Shown here piece by piece: positions 25,757 to 37,929 of a DNA stretch of 64,000 nucleotides. Where the stretch lies: positions 18,067,142 to 18,131,141 of the forward strand of contig CM055606.1 in NCBI GenBank assembly GCA_029379385.1, read 5' to 3'. Under the pieces are notes generated by a model. It saw nothing but the letters and a program-made list of their open reading frames with translations, was not told where the DNA came from and did not search any database. Made by a program: the position numbers and the translations under genes. Position 1 is the stretch's first letter. Each line of letters begins with the position of its first letter. The DNA comes from Quillaja saponaria (lineage: Eukaryota > Streptophyta > Magnoliopsida > Fabales > Quillajaceae).

Positions 25757-26437
25757 GAAGTGAAATAGAAGAGTAAAGCACAAAGATACATAGCCTGCAA
25801 GTTGAAAAGCCCATGGATTTTCTTTTCTTTATATGTATTTGTTTCTTTCTGTTCTCCCACTTTGTTTTGGTGTTCAGTTACTTGAAAGGCATCATATTAA
25901 TGGTAATGGCTGGTCCTTACTTGTGTTTCTCTCATAACAAGTTCATAATATTCCATAGATTCTCAATCTGAACAAAGTCAACTACGTCATAGAATTGACG
26001 GAAAATGCCCTCTAAAAAAACTTACATTTAGTTGCATGACTGAAGCCATTGTTTATGCAACCTTGGGACTTAAAAATCTGCAACCCGTTCGGCCAACTGG
26101 CACACGCATCTGATCACATGACCAGGAATGAAAGTACTATAACCTTAAAACCAATTGGCAAACCTTGGGACTTATCTTCTGACCAAACTTGAACTGGGAT
26201 TTGATAGTTGTAATAGATGGAAATAAGACTCTTCTGAGTTTCTCCTGAGTAATGTGTCTGTAACAGCTTTTGGACCCTTCGTTCATATGTCTCATATATC
26301 TAGACTATAATATAATAGGTTCCATGAACAGGATTCACTGTATATAACCCATTTGACAATTAAATATCCACTTCAACTTTATCATAAAAAGACGTCAAAT
26401 TACAAATACATTAGAGAATAATCAAGCATCTCCCACC
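25757..26437. other. convergent spacer between ACL5 and PsaD
   Basis: The two genes point at each other, so this 680 bp should hold both 3' UTRs and polyadenylation sites. No other gene is visible. Confidence 0.6.
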
Positions 26438-27079
26438 TCACAAATCATATACTTGCTTGCCAGTGAACTTGACCTCAATTGGGTTAACATTCTTCCCAAT
26501 AGACCTAAAGTTCTGGCCAACCCCTTGACGACCAGGGTTCACCTTCTCTGGGTACACCCCATCCTTAGGGTGCAAATATTGAACCTCCCCATTAGGGAAC
26601 ACCCTATAGAACTGGTACTTGATCTTGTACTTTGACCTCAGCCTAGTCCCAAGTGCCAAGCACTGCTCTTTCCTAGCCAATTTCAGCAAATTCGGACCCT
26701 GCCTCATGATGGCTGCACCACCAGTGGGCATCTCAAAAATTTGTTCTTTTGGTGACTCCCATGTGATTACATAGAATTCCTCCACTTGGGCCTTGCGCAA
26801 TAGCCCACCAGTGCTGCCACCAAAAATTGGGGAAGGAGTACTTGGGTCCAATTCAGGTGGGGTGAATCCAACTGGTGCCTCTTTTTCTTTAGTGGGTGTC
26901 TCTGTTTTATCCTCTGCAGCAGCTGCTCTGATTGTTCTAGGTGCAGAGGTGAATTTCAGGGACTTGGGGTTCGTGAAGGTCAAGGTTGATGATTGTTTCC
27001 ATGGCACAGAGATACGGTCGCTGGGTTTGGAGGCAGAGACGGTTGGGGTTAAGAGAGAAGCTTGGGTTGCCATTGCCAT
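26438..27079 (-). CDS. PSAD: photosystem I reaction centre subunit II (PsaD), chloroplast precursor
   Basis: A single exon gives 213 aa, the normal length and intronless structure for nuclear psaD. Residues 1 to about 50 are a Ser/Thr-rich, acid-poor transit peptide ending near TIRAAAAED. The mature part carries the highly conserved blocks [89 protein letters not shown] and [10 protein letters not shown]. PsaD is a stromal subunit that docks ferredoxin on photosystem I and stabilises PsaC. The frame is open upstream to 27217, but MAMATQA at 27079 follows a CT-rich leader and matches known precursors, so it is chosen as start. It should be light-regulated by analogy; I did not identify a definite light element. 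Confidence 0.96.
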   Translation of the reverse strand: MAMATQASLLTPTVSASKPSDRISVPWKQSSTLTFTNPKSLKFTSAPRTIRAAAAEDKTETPTKEKEAPVGFTPPELDPSTPSPIFGGSTGGLLRKAQVEEFYVITWESPKEQIFEMPTGGAAIMRQGPNLLKLARKEQCLALGTRLRSKYKIKYQFYRVFPNGEVQYLHPKDGVYPEKVNPGRQGVGQNFRSIGKNVNPIEVKFTGKQVYDL

Positions 27080-28565
27080 GAAGAATGAGAGAGAGAGAGA
27101 AAGAGGAAATGGCTTATCGATAGAGATGCTATGGATCAATAAGATGGAGGAGTTTGTAGAGATTTTGGATGAGCGGTGGGAGTAGAGGTATGGATAAGGT
27201 GATATGGGTTGGACCAATTAGAGTGAGTGATTTTGATTCATTACCCTTAAGTCCTTAACCCATGGCCTCACGTAGTCCACCTGTTTCTTTTTCTCTTTTT
27301 CTTTTTGGTCAATACTCAATAGCCATATCCCTCCAAACGACTTGCCGTTCTGGTGTCATCATGTAGTCCATGTTTCTATTCCTGCATCCCGGGGGGAATT
27401 AGTTCGATGGAATAATTTCTTAGGTGTATCGCCGCATCCCCAAGATTAGGCCCACTTTTTTCAGGTCAGTGAAATCTTTATGCCATCCCGATTCTGGTAG
27501 TCATTTATTTAGTACCTCCTAAGAGCAGAACTGTCATTCTGACACTTCTCGGGTGATTTTATTTGCAAATGCAAAGTTTATGGCTCACTGATATTGCTCA
27601 TCATTATTGAGCTATTGTATTTATTTTTTCTGTTGCTGGTCATATAAATAAAACTAACTTCAAGATTCGACACAATATAGAAGATCTTTTAGAATATTGG
27701 GACGCGGGCCCAAGGTTTTATGACACAAATAATAATTCGTTTCATTTTCAATTACGCCTTGCTCTAGCATCTTTAGGGGTTATTACTTGCCACTTCTCTT
27801 CCTTAAAACAAAGTGTCAGGTAGCACAATCCTCCAGGCGACACGTGGTGGACACGTCCGAGAAAGAAAACGAGGCAGAGAGAAGAAGAGAGGTCGGCCAT
27901 ACGGAATAGAAGAGGGATTATATACACTACCAGAGGTGGATTAACGGCGTTCATGTCTTCAGAACCAAGCACCCAACTGCAGTTTGCCAAGCCCAAATGA
28001 GTAAAGTTCTTTAATTTATATATCTCGGTAGCTCTCCCTCTCTCTATCATTGACCTCATATGATTTTCTTCATTCTGCATGGAGATTGTATTTATCATTT
28101 ACTTAATTCCTATAATTGGTCTCATGAATATATAAGCTTGTCTGTCCTTTAAGATTTCTGGGGGGAATTCTTTCTTTTGGAATCATTGTACAGCCGTAGT
28201 TAGTTTAGTACCTCAAACTTTGCTTATGCTTTCAATTGCAGTTAAGTCACTGCACGTTCAAACTTAAAACTTGGAGCCAGAAGTTTCATTAAAATGCATA
28301 AATTATTTCGTAAAAGACATAATCATTTTGGATATTATATCTCATAATTTTGAAACACGTTTAAGAGGAAATTGCTATGGTATAATTGATTTGCTCTAAA
28401 GTACTGTGTTGAAATCTGGACCATCTTTGAGTATGCACCCAAAACTTTCCTTTAAATCAAAACTTAGAAGAATGATGTACAAAATCACATCTAGTTTAAC
28501 ACTTGGGTTGAACAAGAATATGGAGAAATACTGTAGAAAATAGCTATGAACTACCTAAACATGAT
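27080..28565. other. PsaD promoter side and 3' flank of the lipoxygenase gene
   Basis: The left 500 bp should be the PsaD leader and promoter. Near the middle are GGGCCCA (27706-27712) and CACGTGG (27841-27847), which resemble plant promoter motifs. The 116-codon minus-strand frame at 27748-28098 shows no family resemblance and is not called. The right part is the lipoxygenase 3' flank. Confidence 0.45.
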
Positions 28566-31500
28566 TTAGATTGAAATACTGTTAGGAATTCCCTTCCCAG
28601 TGAGTCCACCCTGTCGAGAGTAATCTGAAGTGTTTGGATAGAGCAGGGTATAAGGAACATTGACTGGCCCAACTCGGTTTTTCCATCTGTTGTCTTTGTT
28701 CATTTCAATAATTCGGTTCTCAATTTCCATCAGTCTATTTCCGAATCTTTCAAAGGCTGCCAGTGGTTCAGCATCTGAAGTCCACTGAGGAGTATCTCTC
28801 TGCCCAAGATAAATCTCATCAGTTGAATGTCTGGACAAAATCTCAATCAGTGATACTCCAAGGAGGGTTTGGAACTGAGCTGTAATCGTTTTTAAGAATG
28901 CTAAGTTAGGATCAGACTCAAGCTCCGCAAATTCAGGTGTGCCTGGCTCAGGCATGAAACGACGGCTTACAGTTGGACGGTTAGGGAGGTAGCCAGCATA
29001 AGGGTATTGCCCAAAATTGACAGCTGCGTGGAGGGCTGAAGCCACCCAGATGATAATGGTGCATGATTGGATAAGCTCAGCTCGGGTTTTCATCTCAGGC
29101 CACCATGGCTCATATTTCTTGTCACCGTGGCCTTCGTTGCGTAGTTCCATCCACCATGACTGAAGTTCTGAGTCACCCTCAACCATGCCATCTGATGGGT
29201 AGTAAAAAGAACAATATTCACTCACCCAAGTTTCAATTGCTGCCCAAATTTCTAGCCCGTCAACAGCATAGGGGTAATCCTCTATCAGAAGTCTAAGTCC
29301 ATGACGGCAGCTTGAATCTGGAACTGCAATTCCTCTGATGAAGCAAAAGAGAATAAAGAGTTTGTTCTGATTTATAATAAAATTATAGAAATCATCTTTC
29401 ATTTAACTTCTGCAACTCACCTCTTGAGCAAATCAGCAGGTAATGCATGCTCAGTGAACACCCAGTTTTTATAAAGAACAGATGACATTTCCATCGCAAA
29501 CTTAGCTGGGAAAACTGTTCTCTCAAGTACCCCACCAGCATTGATGAGGATTTGTCGTGCTAAGGCATTTATATTCATTGTGTCCCTGAAGTGAGGATGC
29601 AAAAGCTTATATATTGGATGAAACAGACTCAACTGCCTGTTTGTAGCTATCACAAATGGCTCAATTACTGCATGAGTGTTTAACCTGCAGATGTAATCAA
29701 AGGCATTAGGGATTGACATAAAACTAGAAGTGGAACCAAGTTTCTATCTAGTGCTACCATTGCGCATGTTCATCCAAAGATCGTACCAGTGGCTAATTAG
29801 TTGATGGTAACCTGAATCATTTACAGCAGCATAAGCTTTGGCCAGCTGCCATACTGCACCCTCTACACCTTCTTCTGCTGGAGTGAATACTTTGCTTACA
29901 GCACCATGATGATCCCCCTGTGGATGGGGTAAGCATAATTCAATTGCTAATGGTTTCAACGTCCCATCATCTTGCAGAAAAAGGAGTGTTCTAGTGGCAT
30001 AAGTCTTTGTGGTGGTAGAGTTTATTCGCCTCAGGTATGGCATTAATGCATCATGATGGTCTAATATATAGAGCTTGTCATTTTTAATTGCCTGTAACAT
30101 AAAGATAGATATATCAATGTGAATGTGGTATTTTATTACTTTAAGTGTGTTCATGGATAAAATGAAGCGTGTTTGGTACTTCTTCTACTGTGAGTCCATT
30201 CATGTTCTTTGCTATGTGCTCTTCTCTAATGGAACTGTTCTGATTTCCATATGCTTTACGGTCTAGCTTGCTGACTGGGGGAAATTCCTGCAGGTAGGAT
30301 TCTGGTCAATGTTGAAGTGAAAAAAAAATGATTAATGAACTGATAGATAAATTAGTCTAACTGCTATATTACTTGGAGCCGGGAAATGATAACAGGGTTG
30401 ACTCCAGCTAGCATTTCTCGTCCAAATTCCTCATCTGTCCTCCATGCAGATTTATCTTCTGCAATTATACCATGATTAAGTAGTCGATATCATATTATTG
30501 TATTCTAAACCAACTCATGTGAGACATGGAAAAAGTTTCACATACCTTTGATGACATCAGGGATTGGGAATTTGAGGAATCTTTCACCATCATTACGAAC
30601 AAGCTCCTTTATAAGTGCCCAAGGAATTCTCTCCCTAATTTTACTTAGTGTAGGTCCTGTTGGTAGCTTAAGACCCCCTTCATAGAGATTAAGTACATCT
30701 TGGAAGGTGTCGAACTCATTGATAGTTTTGTCACATAGAGATATAAGCTCTGGAAATGCTACCTGTGCCAGGGATTTTAGAGCATAGGCAAGAAAATCTG
30801 AAAACTTCAAGTGGCCAAATCGTTCATCTCTTGGAACATAAATGTCTAGACTTAGAAGAGGCAGTCTGCTCTCAGTGTTAGGGTCTGTACCAATGATAAA
30901 ATCAGATTAGGTTGAAATTGGTCAAAATTTCTGTAGACACCTCAAAGACTCATCCTACAAGCTTCTGCTTAAAGACTGAAAGTTTAATGGCGTGAAGCTG
31001 CAAGGGAGGTTACTAAGAATATTAGAAGTAACTTCTATGAGAATCAACTCTAGTTTCTCACCTTTTTTTGTAGGTTTCCGACCAGTTTTTCCTCTCCGTG
31101 GGTATGGGTAGTCCTGTGATCCTCCAAGAACTGGGCGTGCATATTCTGGACCCCTGTCTGGACTTCCCAAATCATTGTAGTAAGCATAGTCATATACTCT
31201 ATCCCACTCGTTAAGCTCCCCTGATCCATTTCCGCGGAGATTCGCTAGTTCTTCTTCTATATACTTGCGTAGTAGCTTAGGCGTTTGACATGGAAGGAAG
31301 GTCTAAATTGCAAAGTCAGTATGTTTTAGTTCTTTTAGGCATAACCTCTAAGACATATATAATATCAGCAAATGAGATGAAATAATTTATTATACTTGTT
31401 TCTTGAAACTTAGATGAGCACTTCTGACTGTAACTAAGGAGCTCATTCATCTGTTCCTTTGTCAGAAATATGAGCAAATTCCTCTGATTTTCAAGACTAA

Positions 31501-32611
31501 AATTATCATTAAGAATCAAGATATCTAAAACATGACAGAACCTTGTTCAGTGAGAAACTGGTTATTACTGAAAGTGCTAATCTAGCAGGAAGACGAGATA
31601 AAAATGATTTTTCTGCCAGAGAAGTGACTTTTAAATCATAACTTTCAATTATTGAAGACACAGAAAGAAAAACATGATAGAAAGTGAACAAGAAGAGCCT
31701 TACTTACCTTATTTGAGAAGAATACACGATTGTACTTGTAACGATGAGTAGGGTAAACCCAAGAATTGCAGACGAAATGTACAGGACCATGCCCTGGAAC
31801 ATCTTCTAAGGTGATTGTCTTGAGGAAAAAATGGCTGTGGTGATGGTTTTGGATTACAAAAGCCCCAGGAACACCCATGCTCTCATCCCAGTCAAATGTA
31901 ATGGAGAAAGATGCCCCTCCAGCTGTTGGTGAGGTTATTGTTGAAATCCATTTCTCCAAGTATGCCACCTTTCCCAGCTTTCCTTGCTGCCCATTTTCTG
32001 TATGCATGAGAAAATTTAGCATTCCCTTTACAAATCTCAATAATTGCTACATGATTGAATTGGGTAGAACATCAATACAAGAAACGAAAATGTTCAAGCA
32101 ACATGGATTGAGATTTCTTTATATTATTTCACTGTTTTACTTAGATTGCACTCATCAGTTGCATCCATTTTATATGTTATGTTTTGTAAACCTCTTATTG
32201 GAACCATGAATTCTAGCAGAAGCAAATTGGAATTTTCTTTGACCTGTACTTGACTGCTAGGAGAGAGATACAATGTGTGACAGACAGTATCGTGCAAGCT
32301 AGTTTCTGCTTACATCAAATAACTTGTTTTGTCTTCTACTCTAATGCATTTGATTGACAAAGATTTTGTCTTTGTATGATACCAAGTGTCAAGAGAGATA
32401 GAAGATTACCTGGGTCTGGATGAGAAGCACTAATAAGCTGGACAGAGACACCCTTGCCTAAGAATTCATGAATTCGATCAAGTATTGAGGCTTTCATATC
32501 ACGAAAATCCAACAAGCTCTTCTTCATCAAAACCACTGTCCCTTTGATCTTCCTGCTCTCCCCCACCTTATGATTCAGCTTCTCTCCGTTATTAACACAG
32601 AACATCTCCAT
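28566..32611 (-). CDS. linoleate 9S-lipoxygenase-type (type-1 LOX, cytosolic)
   Basis: Nine exons on the minus strand (32611-32410, 31997-31708, 31302-31062, 30884-30546, 30458-30373, 30287-30180, 30091-29787, 29684-29421, 29334-28566) give 867 aa. The N-terminal PLAT/C2-like domain (about 20-160) binds membranes; the rest is the catalytic domain. Iron ligands are complete: His523 and His528 in SHWLNTHA, His714 and Asn718 in [11 protein letters not shown], and the C-terminal Ile867 in GIPNSISI. The spacing of 186 residues between the second and third His equals that of soybean LOX1. Other signatures are [35 protein letters not shown] and [15 protein letters not shown]. No transit peptide precedes the PLAT domain, which marks a type-1 enzyme. 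These oxygenate linoleic and linolenic acid, mostly at C-9, feeding oxylipin defence pathways. Positional specificity is inferred from overall type, not measured. Confidence 0.93.
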
Positions 32612-32752
32612 GATTTTCCTAGATATATCTGAAGTGGGACAAAAACCCGTGATTTATTACCAGCAGGAGAATTAGTAGAGGTAGAAAATCCAAAAAAACT
32701 CAGATTCAGATATTGTTCTACATTGATGAGAGCAAAGATGAGGGATAGTACA

Positions 32753-32762
32753 TATATTTATA
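32753..32762 (-). promoter_or_regulatory. TATA box of the lipoxygenase gene
   Basis: On the minus strand TATAAATATA lies about 140 bp before the ATG at 32611, preceded by CTCTTTTTC. Spacing fits transcription start near 32725. Confidence 0.6.
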
Positions 32763-32763
32763 G

Positions 32764-34640
32764 AAAAAGAGATAAGAAAAATGGCGAGTGATGACTTCAG
32801 TGGTCTGGTTTGTTACACGTGATCGTTAATCTCTTCCTGTTGCTGTTATTGCTTTTGACCTCTGAAAGACTTGGTTCTGGGTTCGTTTTCATATTGAGTA
32901 TGACAACAATGGTGGGGTCGTAGAAGGGGTTTCAAATCTCTATCTCTTTGTCAATAATTAAAGAACCAGATTCTTCTTCTTAAGCAAACACAATCCACGA
33001 GTGGCGGACGTACAGGATGTAAAAATTTAAGGTAGGAATTAACAATTTAGTGGGGTTTGGGTCACATGCCCTGTTCCCCATCCCAGTTCTCCCAAATATG
33101 TAATATATGGTTAAAACTTGAAAAGAGATTTTCTTTTTTTTCTCTTAGGCACATTTTATTGAATATTTGAGCTGCACTCCAAATTACTATTCAGTACTTT
33201 ATATAAGTATTTACTGTATATAAGTATTTAGATTGGATTTAGATATTCTCATGTTTGGTTAAGATTATTATTAGGTACAGATATGGTGCTGATTTATTAT
33301 TTGATGCATTCCTTGCAAATGGGAATGTCTTTTTGAGTTATAGTAGGGTGTAAAAGTGATGCTGTAGTATTCTTACAAATTTATGAAAAATATTTCTTTT
33401 TTATTTTGTTAAAAAGTTTTTCAAATAAGTTTTTTTTTTTTTTTTAAATTTTAAAACAATAATTATAATTATGATAAATTAAGATATTTAAAATGTGAAT
33501 ATCTAATTTTCCGGAGTTGAAGATGCAGTTGTAAGAGTAATAGATTTTTTTACTCCCTAATTGATATAGTCTCATGGATTACCATAGAAAAATTCTCGCG
33601 ATCACTTATTTGACTTAATAAATTTAGTTTTAATAGTCATGCGTCCACGTTGGATACAACAACCACATACTATTATTCTGAATGTAAAATAAAGGCTTTT
33701 AATGTTATTGTTTAATGTCGTACCAACTCTTATTATATTCACATTGTGTTGGTATATATATTTTTTAATAAGAGATATGTGTTTTTTACATGTTATCTCT
33801 TTCAATTGGTTAGGTAACATTTAATGTTGCAGATTTCAGTTTTTTTATACCATATAAGACAATAAATAGAGCCAGGAGAGATGATTGATAAATGGATTTT
33901 CAAAATAAACTTCAGACAGTTATTTTGTAGAATAGATTTGCAAAATTCAGTTTCATTTTTTATTTTTAAATTATCAATCATTATATCAAATAATAACGTA
34001 TCTAATTTAAATGTGATTCGTCGTAATGATAAGTAAATTGTAACACTAAGAAGTCAAAAGCTTGTTTATAATCGTATCGCTTTGACAGAAGATGTCTTAT
34101 TATTAAACATATTATATAGTATCTTATATTCTTAATCTTATATCACAAGTATTATATCAAATAATAATATATTGGTTCGAAAATGTCTAAATTATATATC
34201 GGAATAAATATGTCTAGACATCAAATATAACCTCTCTACCATTTACATAGGATATAGGATTCTATTATTTTGAATTACATAAACATTAAGAAACTGGTAA
34301 TTAGCTTATATACTAGTATTAGACCATGCATGTACAAATATTAAATTACTGTGCCATTGTTATATATATTTGGTTTTCCAACGTGGATGACAGAGTGGAT
34401 TTCTAGGAAGAAAATTAAAGTATACAAAGTCAATGTTTTTTTTTCTTATTTTCTTTAAACTTTAGGGTAATTATTAATTCTAAAGTAGTTGATACCCTTC
34501 TTTTCTTGTTAACCATGGAAGGAATCAAAAGGAAAAATAATGATAATGGTAACTAAAGTACACAAAAAAAGATCCAGAACATTTTCAAAGAGACCTCAAA
34601 CCAACCCCAAAAGATAAAAGGAGAGCATGCATGGCTTGTA
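32764..34640. other. AT-rich intergenic region upstream of the lipoxygenase
   Basis: This is probably promoter of the minus-strand lipoxygenase in its first several hundred bases, then AT-rich spacer. I see no credible coding frame, tRNA or complete mobile element. Confidence 0.5.
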
Positions 34641-34652
34641 AAGGCAGCTCCT

Positions 34653-34711
34653 TCCACCCACCCCCACCCCTAATGCTAAGGGGGTGGTAGCGGGTGGCTG
34701 GGAGGGTTGGG
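34653..34711 (+). other. GC-rich imperfect hairpin with G-quadruplex motif
   Basis: A C-rich arm (CCACCCACCCCCACCCC) faces a G-rich arm across a short loop, then five runs of three or more G between 34680 and 34711 with loops of 7, 5, 1 and 2 bases, satisfying the usual G3+N1-7 pattern. A (GA)n run follows at 34717-34731. The surroundings are strongly AT-rich. Confidence 0.6.
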
Positions 34712-35352
34712 AAAAAGAGAGAGAGAGAGAGAAAAAAAGTTGTTTGAGATATGTTCTTTGCTTAAACAAAATGATAGGGCTTAGTGAGCAAAATTTTTAT
34801 TATAAATTATGTAATTATGGTGTGAGTGATATATTTTTAACAGAATACGAAATATAAATTAATTAAAATATATGTTAATAAACTAATCTGAACATTATTA
34901 TATCAGAAAGAATAATAAAATAAATAATATTTATTCTCTTTAATTGTGTATTCACTAAATGTGAACTTTATCATGTGTATCCAACTCAAGAACAAGTAGG
35001 CTTTTATAATATACCAAGAAAATTAATGAAGTGTGAATCATGTGGATCCGACAAACTGTATTATAATTCTCCTCACAAATAGACAAAAAAGATAAAAGAT
35101 TATATATGATGATGCATTCAAGATTAGATTGATGATGTGTCTTCTTTTTCTTTTCTTTTTTCAACATCTTTACTTCTTTTCCAATAAATAGTATCGATTT
35201 TATTTTTCTCAAAACAAAATAATAATAATTTTCCTTTTGGTGAAAAGATTAAATTAACTAATTAATAAAATCATTATTTTGAACATATATATAAAATGGC
35301 TTAGCGATAAAATTTTTAAATTTTCTTAAATATCCTAATGAATTTTTATTAT

Positions 35353-35355
<3 letters not shown>

Positions 35356-35390
<35 letters not shown>
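35356..35390. repeat. (AT)n microsatellite
   Basis: An uninterrupted AT dinucleotide run of about 35 bp, preceded by ATT trinucleotides. Confidence 0.95.
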
Positions 35391-35392
<2 letters not shown>

Positions 35393-35544
35393 TTAGTTAT
35401 TATTTTAATTCAAGTAAACTATAATTTTTTTTTTTACTATTTTTCTAATTCTTCTCTAGTTTAATATTAATAAAATTATAATCACTTTAGAACTATTGAT
35501 TACTTTTTTATTTTTTCTCAATATTAATAAATATATATATTTTT

Positions 35545-36290
35545 AATAATTATATGTCCATAGTAATTAAAATTAAAATTTTTATTTTTCTTTGTTTAAT
35601 AAGTGCCTAATAATCTTAATTTTCTTAGTTCTTTTTAAATTTATAAATTAAATTTGTAAAAATAAATTACTATGAATTAAAATAAATATTAAGAGTATAG
35701 TTTCATGATTATAATATTGTTGTTTTAACATTTAATTCATAAAAAAAAAATCAATAATTATATGTCAATAGTAGTTAATATTGATTTTTCTCAACAAAAA
35801 AAATTGTTAATAAGTTCCTAAATAATTATATTGTTTTTTAGTTTTTTCTCAAATTTATGAATTTTTAAAAAAAATATTATGAATTAAAAAAATACTTAGA
35901 GTATCCATGATTATATATTATTTTTATCTTTTAGTGGATAAAATTTTATTTTCTTAAGTAACCTATGAGTTCTTACAATTACTTTTTAATTGTTATTTTG
36001 CTGCAAGTATTTTTTTTTTTAATTTTTTCACTATTATTTTGTATTTTAAAATTAATATGTTAGTAATAATTTTATGGCTATTGATTTCTTTATTTTAATT
36101 ATTTTTAATACTAAAAAATCGATAATTTGTTAATAATTAAATATCAATAATAACTAAAATTAAATTTCTCAATTTTTTAAATTTAATAAGTTACAAATAA
36201 TTATAATATAAATTACTATATTTAAAATGTTATGAATGAAAAATAATATTAAGTTTACATTTTTATGATTATAATATGTTTGTATTAATT
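35545..36290 (+). repeat. diverged AT-rich repeats, about three copies
   Basis: Three stretches starting near 35547, 35752 and 36137 share the order TAATTATATGTC-ATAGTA, TAATAAGT-CCTAA or TTACAAATAATTAT, TATGAATTAAAA, and ATGATTATAATAT. A fourth fragment, ATATATCAATAGTATTTAA-ATTAAATTTCTCAATTTTTTTATTTAATAA split across short gaps, lies at 37857-37910 beyond the minisatellite. The minisatellite therefore seems to have expanded inside this older repeat. Confidence 0.6.
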
Positions 36291-36544
36291 TTATATAGAT
36301 TCAATTACTTGTCAAAGATTACTAAATGGTATGGGTACCATATGCTAAAATTGAAAATGACTTATCTGTAACACTTGCATTAAGCTTGTAAATTCTTAGA
36401 ACCCTGAATTTTAACTCTGAGTTCAATACTCCTGGGTTAAAAATGGCTAGAATCAATACTCATTATAACAGCAATAAAGATGGTTGTTTGGATCCTGTCA
36501 TCTTCTACCTTCTTTAAAACTTCCTCCACAACATAAAAGTTTAT

Positions 36545-37825
36545 CGCCCTACTAGAACTAACATCAATATCACCTCAACTCTTAGTAAATCAATACTCAT
36601 GTCATCCAGCATTGAACCATAATTAGGGTTAGGAATTAGGGTTAGGGTTAGAGTACCGTAATTAGAGTTAGGGTACTGTAATTAGGAGTTAGAGTACAAA
36701 AATTAAGATTTGGGTATCATAATTAGGATTAAGGTACAAAACTATAGTTAAGTTACCATAATTAGTGTTAGGGTTAGGGTACTGTAACTGGGGTTAAGAT
36801 ATTGTAATTGGTTAGTATATTGTAATTAGGGTTAAGGTACCGTAATTAGGGTTATGATATCGTAATTAAGGTTAGGGTATTGTAACTAGGGTTAAGTCTA
36901 TCCGCCCTACTAGAAGTAACATCAATATCACCTCAACTCTTAACAAATCAATATTCATGTCGTCCAGCATGGAACCATAATCAGGGTTAGGGTACCATGA
37001 ATAGCGTTAGGGTTAGGGTTAGAGTACTATAATTAAGGTTAGGGTATCATAATTAAGGTTAGAGTACCATAATTAGAGTTAGAGTTAGGGTACAAAAATT
37101 AAGATTTAGGTACTATAATTAGGGTTAGGGTACAAAACTGATTAAGTTACCATAATTAGTATTAGGGTTAGGGTATTGTAACTAGGTTAGGATACTATAA
37201 TTGGTTATGATATTGTAATTAGGGTTAGGGTATCATAACTGGGATTAAGGTACTATAATTAGGATTAGGGTATTGTAATTAGGATTAGGATACCATAATT
37301 AGGGTAAAGGTTAGGATATTGTAATTAGAATTAGAGTAACACAATTAAGGTTAGGGTTAAGGTACCTTAAATAGGGTACCATAATCAATGTTAGAGGATA
37401 CTATAACTAGGGTTAGAGTATCATAACTAATATTAGGGTTAGGGTCCTGTAACTAGGATTATGGTTAGAGTACCATAATCAGGATTATGATGTCATAACT
37501 AGAGTTAGGATACTGTAACTAGGGTTAGAGTACCATAATTAAGTTAGGGTCGTGGTACTGTAAATAGGGTTAGGTACTGTAACTAGGGTTAGGATATTGT
37601 AACTAGGGTTAGGTTTAAAGTACCATAATATGATTATGATAAGGATACTGTAATTATGGTTTGCGTTAAGGTACCGTAATTAAGGTTGTTAAGGTACTAT
37701 AATTAGAGTTAGTATACCGTAATTACGGTTAGGATACTGTAATTATGGTTAGGATACCGTAATTAGAGTTAGGGTATCATAATTAGTATTAGGATATCGT
37801 AATTAGAGTTATGGTACCGTAGGGT
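36545..37825 (+). repeat. degenerate TTAGGG-like minisatellite array
   Basis: About 1.2 kb is built from short units of roughly 18-24 bp. Each combines one or more GGGTTAGGGT-type hexamers with a TACC(A/G)TAATTA linker. Units vary in number of TTAGGG copies and carry many point changes. A non-repetitive block beginning CGCCCTACTAGAA and ending CAGCAT-GAACCATAAT occurs at 36545-36625 and again at 36903-36980, so an entire segment of about 357 bp has been duplicated inside the array. Confidence 0.9.
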
Positions 37826-37929
37826 TAGTTTTTTTTGTCTTAAATCTATAATTTGTTAATAGCTATATATCAATAGTATTTAAGATTAAATTTCTCAATT
37901 TTTTTATTTAATAATTAGAAATTATTTAT

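Noticed and set aside
27748..28098. 116-codon minus-strand frame
   Set aside because: No domain, no conserved motif, and it overlaps promoter-like sequence on the other strand.
34653..34711. miR482/2118-like microRNA hairpin
   Set aside because: About 16 of 22 positions resemble a family member on the minus strand, but the C-rich sequence is on the 5' arm whereas mature miR482 comes from the 3' arm. Simple C-rich composition explains the match.
36545..37825. CRISPR array or true chromosome end
   Set aside because: Units are short, irregular and have no spacers; unique DNA and genes lie on both sides, and a CRISPR is not expected in a plant nuclear genome.
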